Shown here: positions 46,030 to 54,680 of the stretch, piece after piece | How positions within the stretch are numbered: position 1 is the first letter of the stretch | Layout of the letters: each line of letters starts with the position of its first letter | Origin: Leifsonia sp. Leaf336 | GTDB lineage: Bacteria > Actinomycetota > Actinomycetes > Actinomycetales > Microbacteriaceae | DNA length: 64,000 bases | Assembly: GCF_001423695.1 (NCBI RefSeq) | Contig: NZ_LMOZ01000003.1 | Span: forward strand, 539,018 to 603,017 | Direction of reading: 5' to 3' | Made by a program: the position numbers and the translations under genes | Notes under the pieces: generated by a model | Seen by the model: the letters and a program-made list of their open reading frames with translations, nothing else | Told to the model about the DNA's origin: nothing | The model's database searches: none

Positions 46030-46998
46030 ATGGACATCATCGGTACGATCCTCTGGCCCATCAAGTGGGTCGTGGAACTCATCCTCGTCGCGTGGCATTG
46101 GCTGCTCACGGCGATGGGCATGGATCCCGCGGCGGGAATCACCTGGGTGCTGGCGATCGTCGGTCTGACCGTCGTCGTGCGTGCTGCGCTGATCCCGATC
46201 TTCGTGCGCCAGATCAAGAACCAGCGACGGATGCTGGAGATCGCGCCGCAGCTCAAGAAGATCCAAGACAAGTACAAGGGCAAGAAGGACCAGTTCTCTC
46301 GCGAGGCGATGTCCCGCGAGACGATGGAACTCTACAAGAAGACGGGCACGAACCCGCTGAGTTCCTGTCTGCCGCTGCTGCTGCAGATGCCGGTGTTCTT
46401 CTCCCTGTTCCAGGTGCTCAATGGTGCTCAGAGCGGCAAGGCCGGCGTCGGCCCGCTGAATTCCACTCTCGCTCAGCAGTTCGGCAACGCGACGCTCTTC
46501 GGTGTTGCGCCGCTCCACCAGAGCTTCCAGGGCGCGATGAACGCGCACCCACCGCAGGTCGCCGTGATGGTCATTGCGGCCGTGATGGTCGTGCTCATGA
46601 CGGGTTCGCAGTTCCTCACGCAGCTGCAGATCGTTTCGAAGAACATGTCGCCGGAGACCAAGGCGAGCCCGCAGTTCAAGCAGCAGCGGATCCTCCTGTA
46701 CCTCCTCCCCTTCGTGTTCCTGTTCTCGGGCTTCGCTTTCCCGCTCGGCGTCATGTTCTACTGGCTCACCTCGAACCTCTGGACGATGGGCCAGCAGTTC
46801 CTGGTCATCCGCAACATGCCGACCCCGGGTTCGGATGCCGCGAAGGCTCGCGAGGCCCGCCTCGCCCGCAAGGGCAAGCTGGTGCAGGACGGCGCTGTCG
46901 TCCTGGCAGTAGAAGAGGCGCCTCAGCAGAAGATCACGACCCAGCGCGTTCAGCCGGTGAACAAGAACCGCGCGAAGAAGCAGGCCGGAAAGAAGTAG
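46030..46998 (+). CDS. yidC: Membrane protein insertase YidC
   Basis: A 322-residue insertase of the Oxa1/YidC family in its short Gram-positive form. After a first helix and GITWVLAIVGLTVVVRAALI it has the hydrophilic groove arginine in IFVRQIKNQRRM, the cytoplasmic helical hairpin with KKIQDKYKGKKDQFS, and LPLLLQMPVFFSLFQVL. Five core membrane helices are visible and a basic tail ends the protein. There is no lipobox. It acts with SecYEG or alone. Confidence 0.96.
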   Translation: MDIIGTILWPIKWVVELILVAWHWLLTAMGMDPAAGITWVLAIVGLTVVVRAALIPIFVRQIKNQRRMLEIAPQLKKIQDKYKGKKDQFSREAMSRETMELYKKTGTNPLSSCLPLLLQMPVFFSLFQVLNGAQSGKAGVGPLNSTLAQQFGNATLFGVAPLHQSFQGAMNAHPPQVAVMVIAAVMVVLMTGSQFLTQLQIVSKNMSPETKASPQFKQQRILLYLLPFVFLFSGFAFPLGVMFYWLTSNLWTMGQQFLVIRNMPTPGSDAAKAREARLARKGKLVQDGAVVLAVEEAPQQKITTQRVQPVNKNRAKKQAGKK

Positions 46999-47003
46999 GG
47001 AAC

Positions 47004-47561
47004 ATGACCGACGTGCAGACCGATGTGACACCTTCCGACGAGGAAGCGCTCCACTCCCCCGCCGACGAGGCGGAGACGACCGAGGAGTCAGCGCCCGCCT
47101 CGGGAAGCGACCTCGACCGCGAGGGCGACATCGCCGCGGACTACATCGAGGAGCTCCTCGACATCGCGGACATCGATGGGGACATCGATATCGACACCCG
47201 CAACGGCCGCGCGTACATCTCGGTTAACGCAGAGGCGGGGACGAACCTTCACCTGCTGTCGAAGCCTGATACGGTGACTGCCCTGCAGGAGCTGACGCGC
47301 CTCGCTGTCCAGAACCAGACTGGCGAATTCTCCCGGCTGATTCTGGACATCGCGGGTTCTCGCGATGCACGCCAGGCTGAGCTCGCGACGCTCGTGGACC
47401 GCGCGATCGCACGCATCGAGGAGGGGGCAGCCGAGGCTGCGCTTCCCTCCATGTCCTCGTATGAGCGCAAGGTCGTGCATGACATCGTGTCTGAACGTGG
47501 ATATGTCTCCAACTCGCGCGGCGAGGGACGTGACCGCCACACGGTCATCACCGCCGCGTAG
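47004..47561 (+). CDS. jag: Jag/KhpB family RNA-binding protein (KH-R3H)
   Basis: A 185-residue protein with an acidic N-terminal tail of about 45 residues, a KH domain (about 50 to 115, YISVNAEAGTNLHLLSKPDT region) and an R3H domain at the end (MSSYERKVVHDIVS, then GYVSNSRGEGRDRHTVI). The Jag-N domain of Bacillus is absent, as usual in actinobacteria. It binds RNA and is linked to cell wall growth control. ATG 47004 follows yidC by five bases. A parS site starts at the last base of its stop codon. Confidence 0.94.
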   Translation: MTDVQTDVTPSDEEALHSPADEAETTEESAPASGSDLDREGDIAADYIEELLDIADIDGDIDIDTRNGRAYISVNAEAGTNLHLLSKPDTVTALQELTRLAVQNQTGEFSRLILDIAGSRDARQAELATLVDRAIARIEEGAAEAALPSMSSYERKVVHDIVSERGYVSNSRGEGRDRHTVITAA

Positions 47562-47574
47562 TTTCACGTGAAAC
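47561..47574. promoter_or_regulatory. parS: parS centromere site 1
   Basis: GTTTCACGTGAAAC, the perfect 14-bp parS palindrome, between jag and rsmG. Its first base is the last base of the jag stop codon. Confidence 0.95.
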
Positions 47575-47575
47575 G

Positions 47576-48205
47576 GTGACTGATTCCGTCGAGACCGAAC
47601 CAGCGGTCGCAGCGGCCCTGTTCGGTAAGCAGCTCGGGGCTGCTCGTGCGTTCACAGCGAACCTGGTCGCGCAAGGTGAAGAACGAGGGTTGATCGGACC
47701 GCTCGAGCTCCCCCGCATCTGGACGCGGCATATCCTCAACTGCGCAATCGTCGCTCCCCTCCTCCGACCAGGAACCGTCGGCGATGTCGGAAGCGGTGCC
47801 GGACTCCCCGGCTTGGTCCTGGCAATTGCGCGTCCGGACGTCCAGTTCGTGCTCATCGAGCCGATGGAGCGTCGCGTCGCCTGGCTCAATGAGCAGGTGG
47901 AGGAGCTGGAGCTGACGAACGTGGCAGTTGTGCGCGATCGCGCCGAGGATGTCCGACTGTCCGACCGGCTGGACCAGGTCACCGCGCGTGCTGTGAGTGC
48001 TTTCCGCAAGCTCATCCCCCTGACCGCACCGCTCTTGCGCGACGGCGGCGAACTCGTTCTGATGAAGGGCGCTGGTGCGGCGGCGGAAGTCGCGGCGGCG
48101 TCGAAGGAGATGCGGAAGTTCTCTGTGCGTGATGTCGAGGTGATCACCTTAGGTGAAGGCGTTCTCGACGACGTCACCCGCGTGATTCGGGCGACAGTTC
48201 GCTGA
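47576..48205 (+). CDS. rsmG: 16S rRNA (guanine-N7) methyltransferase RsmG
   Basis: A 209-residue methyltransferase that modifies G527 of 16S rRNA. The SAM-binding segment is GDVGSGAGLPGLVLAI near residue 70, and VLIEPMERRVAWLNE follows. The C-terminal part has GELVLMKGAGA. Start GTG 47576 lies one base after the parS palindrome, so ParB bound there would also sit on the translation start region. Loss of this gene in other bacteria gives low-level streptomycin resistance. Confidence 0.95.
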   Translation: MTDSVETEPAVAAALFGKQLGAARAFTANLVAQGEERGLIGPLELPRIWTRHILNCAIVAPLLRPGTVGDVGSGAGLPGLVLAIARPDVQFVLIEPMERRVAWLNEQVEELELTNVAVVRDRAEDVRLSDRLDQVTARAVSAFRKLIPLTAPLLRDGGELVLMKGAGAAAEVAAASKEMRKFSVRDVEVITLGEGVLDDVTRVIRATVR

Positions 48206-48341
48206 GTATACGTGCGGTTTTCCACACTTCCGCGATGCTGGCCGGCCCGCTCGGGCATGCAAGCTAGAGTTGACGAATGATGCGCTGAGCGCTCCAGTTT
48301 TTAGTACCGCGGCCAGGCCGTGCACCGAATCAAGCGACGAG

Positions 48342-48355
48342 GTTTCACGTGAAAC
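48342..48355. promoter_or_regulatory. parS: parS centromere site 2
   Basis: GTTTCACGTGAAAC, perfect. It contains the GTG start codon of parA (48349-48351), so ParB binding could regulate parAB. Confidence 0.95.
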
Positions 48356-49266
48356 AACCTGATCAGGACACTCCCACTGAGGTGGGCGAAGTGTCCTTCG
48401 ATGGGTCTACTCCCCTGGCTCGGGAGATCCAGGATTTGGCGCGGAGGAGACAGGCCATCGCTTCGACCACGCTCCCCCTTCCGTCCAGGACGCGCATCTT
48501 CACCATCTCGAACCAGAAGGGTGGGGTCGGGAAGACAACTACCGTCGTCAACTTGGCTGCCGCGCTGGCCAAGTCGGGTGCGCGCGTGCTTGCGATCGAC
48601 CTGGATCCCCAGGGAAACGCTTCGACAGCGCTGAGTGTCGAGCATCGTGAGGGAACGCCGAGCGTTTACGACGTCATCGTCAACGATAAGGAGCTCGAGG
48701 AGGTCATTCAGAAGAGCCCGGAGTTCGACGGGCTTTTCGTGATTCCCGCCACAATCGACCTCGCCGGTGCCGAAATCGAGCTCGTTTCGATGGTTGCCCG
48801 CGAGCAGCGGCTTTCGCGGGCTTTGAGTCGCTTCCTTGACGAGTTCGACATCGACTATGTCCTGATCGACTGCCCTCCCTCGCTCGGTCTCCTCACCATC
48901 AACGCATTTGTAGCAGCGACTGAGGTTCTCATCCCGATCCAGTGCGAGTACTACGCACTGGAGGGATTGAGCCAGCTCCTCAAAAACATCCAGCTGATCG
49001 AACGGCACCTCAACCCCAAGCTCCAGGTGTCGACGATTCTGCTTACCATGTACGACTCTCGGACCAACCTGGCGCACCAGGTGGCGGCGGACGTTCGCGA
49101 ACACTTCCCGGACGAGGTGCTGGACACCATCATCCCTCGCTCCGTCCGCATCTCCGAAGCCCCGAGCTACGGTCAGAGCGTCATCAGTTATGACGCCAAC
49201 TCGTCAGGGTCGCTCTCCTACTTGGAGGCGGCTGCAGAAATCGCACGAAGAGGAGTACCCCGCTAA
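48349..49266 (+). CDS. parA: Chromosome partitioning ATPase ParA (Soj)
   Basis: A 305-residue ParA with a 48-residue N-terminal extension before the deviant Walker A motif KGGVGKTTTVVNLA. Walker A-prime LAIDLDPQGNASTAL and Walker B VLIDCPPSLGLLT follow. It binds DNA and moves ParB-parS complexes to segregate origins. The start GTG 48349 lies within parS; no better start exists downstream of the in-frame stop. The upstream 143 bases hold a single TTTTCCACA box (48218-48226) and a TTGACG at 48270. Confidence 0.96.
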   Translation: MKQPDQDTPTEVGEVSFDGSTPLAREIQDLARRRQAIASTTLPLPSRTRIFTISNQKGGVGKTTTVVNLAAALAKSGARVLAIDLDPQGNASTALSVEHREGTPSVYDVIVNDKELEEVIQKSPEFDGLFVIPATIDLAGAEIELVSMVAREQRLSRALSRFLDEFDIDYVLIDCPPSLGLLTINAFVAATEVLIPIQCEYYALEGLSQLLKNIQLIERHLNPKLQVSTILLTMYDSRTNLAHQVAADVREHFPDEVLDTIIPRSVRISEAPSYGQSVISYDANSSGSLSYLEAAAEIARRGVPR

Positions 49267-50219
49267 TGGCAGCGAAGCGTACGGGATTGGGACGGGGAAT
49301 CGGAGCGCTCATTCCGATAAGCGATCAGTCGGCACGCCCTGTCGACGTTTTCTTCCCTGAAACGTCTGCTGTTGCGACGGACACGCTTGTAGCGGTGCCT
49401 GGTGCTCGCCTGGCCAACCTCTCCCCCGCCGACATCGTTCCGAATGCGGCGCAGCCGCGCGTGGAGTTCGATCGCGAGGCTCTGGACGAGTTGGTGGCAA
49501 GTATTCGCGAGGTCGGCGTGCTTCAGCCGGTCGTCGTGCGTCCCGTCTCCGGGCACACGAACAAGTACGAGCTCATCATGGGTGAGCGGCGACTGCGCGC
49601 GACGAAGGAACTCGGGCTCGACAGCATCCCCGCCGTCATCAAGGAGACCGCCGATGAGGACATGCTCCGCGACGCGCTACTGGAGAACCTGCATCGTTCG
49701 CAGCTGAACCCGCTGGAGGAGGCGTCCGCCTACCAGCAGCTGCTCGCTGACTTCGGAATCACGCAGGAACAGCTCGCCACGCGCATCGGTCGGTCGCGGC
49801 CACAGATCACGAACACGATTCGCCTCCTCAAACTCCCAGCACCGGTGCAGTCCCGGGTGGCGGCTGGTGTTCTGAGTGCCGGTCACGCGCGAGCGATTCT
49901 GTCGGTCGGTGACGATGTAGATGCGATGGTCCGACTGGCCGACAAGATCGTGAACGAGGATCTGTCGGTTCGCGCCGCCGAGGCTGCGGCGAGCAAGACT
50001 CCGAAGCCGGTGCGATCGAAGGCGTCCCCCGGTAAGCACCGAGGCCACCTCGACGAGGTGGCAGAACGGCTCGGAGATCGCCTCAACACTCGGGTGAAGA
50101 TCTCTCTCGGCGCACGGAAGGGTCAGATCGTGGTGGACTTCGCCACGATTCAGGACCTGAACCGCATCCTCGATGAGATCGGTCAGCCCACCTACACTTC
50201 GCCGGTCCGTTTCACGTGA
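49266..50219 (+). CDS. parB: Chromosome partitioning protein ParB (Spo0J)
   Basis: A 317-residue ParB. The CTP-binding N-terminal domain has GERRLRATKELGLDSIPA and ENLHRSQLNPLEEA. The parS-reading helix-turn-helix is ATRIGRSRPQITNTIRLLKL, and a C-terminal dimerisation region follows a basic linker. It loads on parS and slides as a clamp. ATG 49266 overlaps the parA stop (TAATG). The stop codon TGA lies inside parS site 3. Confidence 0.97.
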   Translation: MAAKRTGLGRGIGALIPISDQSARPVDVFFPETSAVATDTLVAVPGARLANLSPADIVPNAAQPRVEFDREALDELVASIREVGVLQPVVVRPVSGHTNKYELIMGERRLRATKELGLDSIPAVIKETADEDMLRDALLENLHRSQLNPLEEASAYQQLLADFGITQEQLATRIGRSRPQITNTIRLLKLPAPVQSRVAAGVLSAGHARAILSVGDDVDAMVRLADKIVNEDLSVRAAEAAASKTPKPVRSKASPGKHRGHLDEVAERLGDRLNTRVKISLGARKGQIVVDFATIQDLNRILDEIGQPTYTSPVRFT

Positions 50220-50222
50220 AAC
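50209..50222. promoter_or_regulatory. parS: parS centromere site 3
   Basis: GTTTCACGTGAAAC, perfect; it contains the parB stop codon (50217-50219). Confidence 0.95.
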
Positions 50223-50297
50223 CTCCCCCGCTAGTCTGGTGCGACCGCGCTGGCCCAGCGGCCGGGAGGCGGCTCGCGATGGAGCGAGGGGGAAGTT

Positions 50298-50837
50298 GTG
50301 AAGCGTGTTGTTGCGTGGCCGGGGGCCGCAGTCGTCGCTGTCGTGCTCACTGGGTGCTCGATAGAGTCAACTCCGTCAATGACATCAACGGTGGCGTCCG
50401 TATCTGAATCGACGCGTGCGACCGAGCCGCTCGCGTTCGGGGCGCTCACTCCCACGGCTGGCATTTCCGGCGACCTGCTCGTCGAGGGGGTCGGAGAGGA
50501 TGTTGTTGTTCGACTGTCTTCGTTCCATGGTGGAGGCTCGCAACTGAGACTTCTTCTCACCGATAGTGACGACGTTAAAGTAGGCGGTTGCCTGCCGCCC
50601 GAAGCCAGCACCGCGAGCGTTGGAGGGAGTCCGCCCGCCCCACATCGACCTTTGCTCTCGCAAAGCGCGCTGACGTTGAAAGCGGTGCCGTTCCCCGATT
50701 CAGTCGGGGAGTCCTCGTCAGGCAACGCACGGACTCGGACGCAGTCGACTGCGCTGAGCCGGTCGCCGCAGTCGCCCTCATCGAGTGGTCGAACTAGCCC
50801 CGTTTCACGTGAAACCCGACTCAGGAGTCAGCGATAG
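50298..50837 (+). CDS. Putative lipoprotein, possibly frameshifted
   Basis: The frame from GTG 50298, after a good AGGGGGA ribosome binding site, encodes a lipoprotein signal (VVAVVLTGC, cysteine about 20) and a plausible secreted segment up to about residue 93. Beyond about 50580 this frame becomes serine/arginine-rich with poor codon choice, runs through parS site 4 and into the ddl gene. A different frame from about 50588 ends neatly with VDCAEPVAAVALIEWSN at TAG 50795-50797, just before parS. A frameshift near 50580, real or a sequencing error, would join the two. I recognise no family. Confidence 0.5.
   Translation: MKRVVAWPGAAVVAVVLTGCSIESTPSMTSTVASVSESTRATEPLAFGALTPTAGISGDLLVEGVGEDVVVRLSSFHGGGSQLRLLLTDSDDVKVGGCLPPEASTASVGGSPPAPHRPLLSQSALTLKAVPFPDSVGESSSGNARTRTQSTALSRSPQSPSSSGRTSPVSRETRLRSQR
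50802..50815. promoter_or_regulatory. parS: parS centromere site 4
   Basis: GTTTCACGTGAAAC, perfect, five bases after the TAG that ends the alternative frame of the lipoprotein gene and close to the ddl stop codon. Confidence 0.95.
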
Positions 50838-51777
50838 CAGCAGCAGCGAGCGTCGCGTAGACATCTCCGAGATCACGCCCGGAGGCGGCGATCGCCTGGG
50901 GCATGATCGACGTTTCGGTGAGGCCAGGAAGCACATTGGCCTCCAGAAACCACGGGACGCCATTGGCGTCGACGATCAGATCGACGCGTGACAGATGCCG
51001 CAGGCCGAGCGCGCTGTGGGCGGCCGTGGCCGCGGCAGCCACCGCCTCGAGGACGTCGGGCTCGAGGCGGGCGGGCACGTAGAACCGGGTCTCCCCCGCG
51101 TTGTATCGGGCGTCGAAGGTGTAGGCACCCTCCAGCGGTTCGATCTCGACGGGAGGAAGAGCGATGGGGCCGTCGCCCGTGTCGAGGACGGCGACGGACA
51201 CCTCGACACCTTCGACCTTGCGCTCGATCAATGCGACGTCCGCGTACGTGTAGGCGTCCACCATCGCCCGCGGCAACTCCCCCGCTGTCGTCACGACGGT
51301 AACGCCCTGGGCCGAACCTCCGTGAGCAGGTTTGACGACCAGGGGTACCTCGAAAGCGGACAGCACGGTCTCGAGCACACTGTTGGCACCGAGCTCTCGG
51401 AAGGTCTCCTTCGGCAGCGTGACTGACTCCGGTGTCGCGACCCCGGCCCTCGAGACGATGGTCTTCGCGGCCGGCTTGGACCATGCGAGTCGAGCGGCGT
51501 CGGTGGTCGACCCGACGAATGGGACGCCGGCGAGCTCGAGCAGCGCGCGAAGCGAGCCGTCCTCTCCGCTCGATCCGTGAAGAGCCGGCCAGACGACGTC
51601 AGGACGGCTCTCGCGCAGATATCCGAGGAGAGCGGCGTCGGGTTCGAGGACCGTGACTCGGTGGCCGAGGGACTGCAGGCCGTCTGCGACGCGTCGTCCG
51701 GTGCGGAGGGAGATGTCGCGTTCATGGGAGATCCCGCCGGCGAGGACGACGATGTCGAGTGCTTCGTTTTCGGCCAT
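50821..51777 (-). CDS. ddl: D-alanine--D-alanine ligase family protein
   Basis: A 318-residue ATP-grasp ligase. The N-terminal glutamate is in GGISHERDISL, WPALHGSSGEDGSL binds substrate, VVKPAHGGSAQGV is the ATP lysine loop, the omega-loop tyrosine is in FDARYNAG, and the metal-binding end is FLEANVLPGLTETS. It joins two D-alanines for peptidoglycan; a role on a related substrate is possible because it lies away from other mur genes. It follows the aminotransferase gene by 28 bases and is probably co-transcribed. Confidence 0.88.
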   Translation of the reverse strand: MAENEALDIVVLAGGISHERDISLRTGRRVADGLQSLGHRVTVLEPDAALLGYLRESRPDVVWPALHGSSGEDGSLRALLELAGVPFVGSTTDAARLAWSKPAAKTIVSRAGVATPESVTLPKETFRELGANSVLETVLSAFEVPLVVKPAHGGSAQGVTVVTTAGELPRAMVDAYTYADVALIERKVEGVEVSVAVLDTGDGPIALPPVEIEPLEGAYTFDARYNAGETRFYVPARLEPDVLEAVAAAATAAHSALGLRHLSRVDLIVDANGVPWFLEANVLPGLTETSIMPQAIAASGRDLGDVYATLAAAAIADS

Positions 51778-51805
51778 GATCTGCTCTTTCTCTGGCTTCG
51801 TCGTG

Positions 51806-53128
51806 TCAGCGGAGGTCGGTGGGCGGGTTGGGACTGGTCCGGCTGATGCGCGGTGCGCTCAGTGGGCCAGTGCCCGCGAAGGTGTCCAGGAGGTCCTGCT
51901 CGCCGTTGATGACGTTCGCGAGCCGGCGGACGCCGACCTTGATGTTCTCCGGCGTCGGATAGCAGAACGACAACCGGATGTTCTGTGCTCCGGATCCGTC
52001 TCCATAGAATGCGGTGCCCGGAGTGTAGGCGACCAGCTCCGTGACCGCGCGTGGAAGCATCGCCTTGGAGTCCAGGTGCGGCGGGAGGGTCAGCCACACG
52101 TAGAACCCACCGTTCGGGTTGGTCCACGAGAGCTCGGGCAGATGCTCCTGGAGGGCCGAGATCATCGCCTCCTTGCGCTCGCGGTACACGCCACGGAATG
52201 TGTCGATCTGCCCGCGCCAGTCGGCGTCACGCAGATACTCCGAGATGACGAGCTGACTGAACGAGCTGGGGCTCAGCACCGCGGCCTCGTTGGCGAGGAT
52301 CATCTTCTCCCGGATGGCGTGCGGTGCGAGCGCCCAACCGACGCGGAAGCCGGGCGCGAGAGTCTTCGAGAAGGTGCCCAAATAGACCACGCCGTCGCGC
52401 TCGACGGAGCGCATTGCTGCCGGTGGCTTGTCGCCGAAGTACAGGAGGCCGTACGGGTTGTCTTCGAGCACCAGTATGTCGTTCTGCCGCGCGATCTCGA
52501 GGATCTCCAGGCGTCGTTCCCACGACAGCGTCACTCCGGCCGGATTGTGGAAGGTCGGGACGGTGTAGAGGAACTTGACCCGCCGGCCCGCTGCCTTGAG
52601 GCGGGCGATGTGCTCGCGCAGCGCCTCCGGGATCAAGCCGTGCTCGTCCATGGGGACATGGTCGACCTCCGCCTGGTAGGAGCGGAAGATCACCATGGCG
52701 GTCACGTAGCTCGGGCCTTCGGCCAGTACGACGTCGCCCGGATCGATGAAGAGCTTGCTGAAGAGTTCGAGCGCGTGCTGGGAGCCGGTGGTCACGATGA
52801 CGTCGTCGGCGCTGCCACTGATGCCCTCGAGCGCCATGACGTCGAGGATCTGCTCGCGCAACGTAGGAACGCCCTGGCCCGAGCCGTACTGCAGAGCGAC
52901 GGGACCCTGCTCGCGCATCACCCGGTCCATGGCCCCGACGACGAGGTCTTCGGGAAGCGCCGCGACGTACGGCATGCCGCCGGCCAGCGAGACCACCTCG
53001 GGGCGGCTGGCGACGGCGAACAGGGCTCGGACCTCACTGGCGGCCAGGCCGCTCGTGCGCTGCGCGTAGTGGTGATACCACGGGTCCAAATTATTGCCCT
53101 GCTGACGCGGGCTGCCCTGTTCTGTCAC
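51806..53128 (-). CDS. PLP-dependent aminotransferase, class I/II (2-aminoadipate type)
   Basis: A 440-residue fold type I aminotransferase. The pyridoxal lysine is in GTFSKTLAPGFRVGWA, the aspartate region is VLEDNPYGLLYFG, and the substrate arginine is in QNIRLSFCYP. The N-terminal VSLAGGMPY and QYGSGQGVPTLREQI match the AAT-like group of MocR-related and 2-aminoadipate aminotransferases, without a GntR domain. The amino donor is unknown. Start GTG 53128. Position between parB and trxA is common in Micrococcales; the pairing with ddl suggests, but does not prove, a wall-precursor role. Confidence 0.9.
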   Translation of the reverse strand: MTEQGSPRQQGNNLDPWYHHYAQRTSGLAASEVRALFAVASRPEVVSLAGGMPYVAALPEDLVVGAMDRVMREQGPVALQYGSGQGVPTLREQILDVMALEGISGSADDVIVTTGSQHALELFSKLFIDPGDVVLAEGPSYVTAMVIFRSYQAEVDHVPMDEHGLIPEALREHIARLKAAGRRVKFLYTVPTFHNPAGVTLSWERRLEILEIARQNDILVLEDNPYGLLYFGDKPPAAMRSVERDGVVYLGTFSKTLAPGFRVGWALAPHAIREKMILANEAAVLSPSSFSQLVISEYLRDADWRGQIDTFRGVYRERKEAMISALQEHLPELSWTNPNGGFYVWLTLPPHLDSKAMLPRAVTELVAYTPGTAFYGDGSGAQNIRLSFCYPTPENIKVGVRRLANVINGEQDLLDTFAGTGPLSAPRISRTSPNPPTDLR

Positions 53129-53211
53129 GAATCAGTCCGTTTCTCGTGTCTTTCATTCATGCTAGGGGCGCGACTCATCCCTCTGGAAATCGAGGGGCTG
53201 TGAAACGCAGA

Positions 53212-53246
53212 AGACCCGCCCGGCGCAGTGAGCGCCGGACGGGTCT
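53212..53246. terminator. Hairpin terminator between trxA and the aminotransferase gene
   Basis: A 15-bp inverted repeat with one mismatch (AGACCCG-N-CCGGCGC arms) around a 5-base loop lies 27 bases after the trxA stop on the minus strand, followed by TCTGCGTTTC. It should end the trxB-trxA transcript. Confidence 0.75.
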
Positions 53247-53272
53247 GAGAGTGCGAGAAGCAGCCTGGCGGT

Positions 53273-53599
53273 CTACGCGAGGTAGGCGGCGAGGTCCTGC
53301 TCGAGGGCGGGCTTCGGCTTGGCGCCGATGACGGTCTTGACGACCTCGCCACCCTGGTACACCTTCATCGCCGGGATGGAGGTGATCTGGTACTTCGCAG
53401 CGGTCTGCGGGTTCTCGTCGACGTTGAGCTTGACGATCTCGATCTTGTCCGCGTGCTCGGCGGCAATCTGGTCGAGGATCGGGCCGACGGCGCGACACGG
53501 ACCGCACCACTCGGCCCAGAAGTCGACGAGGACGGTCTTTCCGCTGTTGAGGACGTCCTGCTCGAAGGTGGCGTCCGTCACGGAACGTGCTGCTGACAT
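53273..53599 (-). CDS. trxA: Thioredoxin
   Basis: A 108-residue thioredoxin with the active site WCGPCR at about residue 31, cis-proline in SIPAMKVY, and the usual DFWAEWCGP context. It reduces disulfides in the cytoplasm and is itself reduced by TrxB, encoded 14 bases upstream in the same operon. AAGGAG precedes ATG 53599. Confidence 0.97.
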   Translation of the reverse strand: MSAARSVTDATFEQDVLNSGKTVLVDFWAEWCGPCRAVGPILDQIAAEHADKIEIVKLNVDENPQTAAKYQITSIPAMKVYQGGEVVKTVIGAKPKPALEQDLAAYLA

Positions 53600-53613
53600 T
53601 GTTGTGATTCTCC

Positions 53614-54597
53614 TTATGCGGTGGTCGTGAGTTCGAGATCGCCGGACGCGCTCTCGGCGCGCTCCAGCAGGTCTGCGGGAAGAGTCGTCAGGTAGTGCTC
53701 GGCGTCGAGCGCCGCGACCGTTCCCGACGCCGCGGCGGTGACCGCCTGACGGTAGCTGGGGTCGATCACGTCGCCCGCGGCGAACACGCCCGCGACCTTC
53801 GTCTTGGAGGTCCGGCCGGCGACCGCGATGGTGCCCTCCGGAGTCAGGTCGAGCTGGCCGTGCACCAGGTGCACGCGCGGGTCGTTGCCGATGGCGATGA
53901 ACAGGCCCTGCAGCTCCAGCTCGCTCTGCTCGCCGGTCTGCAGGTCGCGCAGCGTGACGCTCCGCACCTGCTCGTCGCCGTTGATGCCGACGACCTCGGA
54001 GTTCCAGATGAACTCGATCTTCTCGTTCGCGAAAGCGCGATCCTGCATGATCTTGGAGGCGCGCAGCGATTCACGACGGTGGATGACGTACACCTTGTCC
54101 GCGAAGCGGGTCAGGAAGTTCGCCTCCTCCATCGCCGAGTCGCCACCGCCGACGACGGCGATCGTGCGCTCACGGAAGAAGAAGCCATCGCAGGTAGCGC
54201 ACCAGGACACTCCGTGTCCGGACAGGCGCTCCTCGTCCTCCAGGCCGAGCTTGCGGTAGGCGGAGCCGGTCGCGAAGATCACAGACAGCGCCTCGTGCAC
54301 GGCGCCCGAACCCAGCGTCACCGTCTTGACGTCACCGGTCAGATCGACCGACACGACGTCGTCGAGGACGACCTCGGTGCCGAACTTCTCGGCCTGCGCC
54401 TGCATCTTGAACATGAGGTCGGGGCCCATGATGCCGTCGGGGAAGCCAGGGAAGTTCTCGACCTCGGTGGTGTTCATCAGCTCGCCGCCGGCCTCGACGG
54501 AGGAGGCGATCAGCAGCGGCTTGAGGTTGGCTCGCGCGGCGTAGATGGCCGCGGTGTAACCGGCAGGGCCGGAACCGATGATGATGATCTGCCGCAC
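53614..54597 (-). CDS. trxB: Thioredoxin reductase
   Basis: A 327-residue NADPH-dependent flavoprotein. FAD-binding GSGPAGYTAAIYAARANL is at the N-terminus, the redox-active disulfide is WCATCDG near residue 138, the NADPH fold is VVGGGDSAMEEA, and GVFAAGDV follows near the end. GTG 54597 is chosen because AAGGAG lies seven bases before it. It keeps TrxA reduced. It is downstream of murJ with a hairpin between, so it likely starts its own transcript. Confidence 0.97.
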   Translation of the reverse strand: MRQIIIIGSGPAGYTAAIYAARANLKPLLIASSVEAGGELMNTTEVENFPGFPDGIMGPDLMFKMQAQAEKFGTEVVLDDVVSVDLTGDVKTVTLGSGAVHEALSVIFATGSAYRKLGLEDEERLSGHGVSWCATCDGFFFRERTIAVVGGGDSAMEEANFLTRFADKVYVIHRRESLRASKIMQDRAFANEKIEFIWNSEVVGINGDEQVRSVTLRDLQTGEQSELELQGLFIAIGNDPRVHLVHGQLDLTPEGTIAVAGRTSKTKVAGVFAAGDVIDPSYRQAVTAAASGTVAALDAEHYLTTLPADLLERAESASGDLELTTTA

Positions 54598-54618
54598 GGC
54601 GGAACTCCTTGGTGGTCT

Positions 54619-54644
54619 GCGGTGCTCCCGACCGGAGGCACCGC
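54619..54644. terminator. Hairpin between murJ and trxB
   Basis: GCGGTGC and GCACCGC, extended inward by TCC/GGA, form a stem of about ten pairs with one bulge in the 83-base gap. No T-run follows, so it may end murJ transcription or shape the trxB leader. Confidence 0.4.
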
Positions 54645-54680
54645 CCTGTAGAACACATCCTAGGCGGATGCTATTCCGTG

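Noticed and set aside
50231-50725. Minus-strand frame of 164 codons opposite the lipoprotein
   Set aside because: It overlaps the parB-side start region and parses as serine/threonine/proline-rich noise; the plus frame has a ribosome binding site and lipobox.
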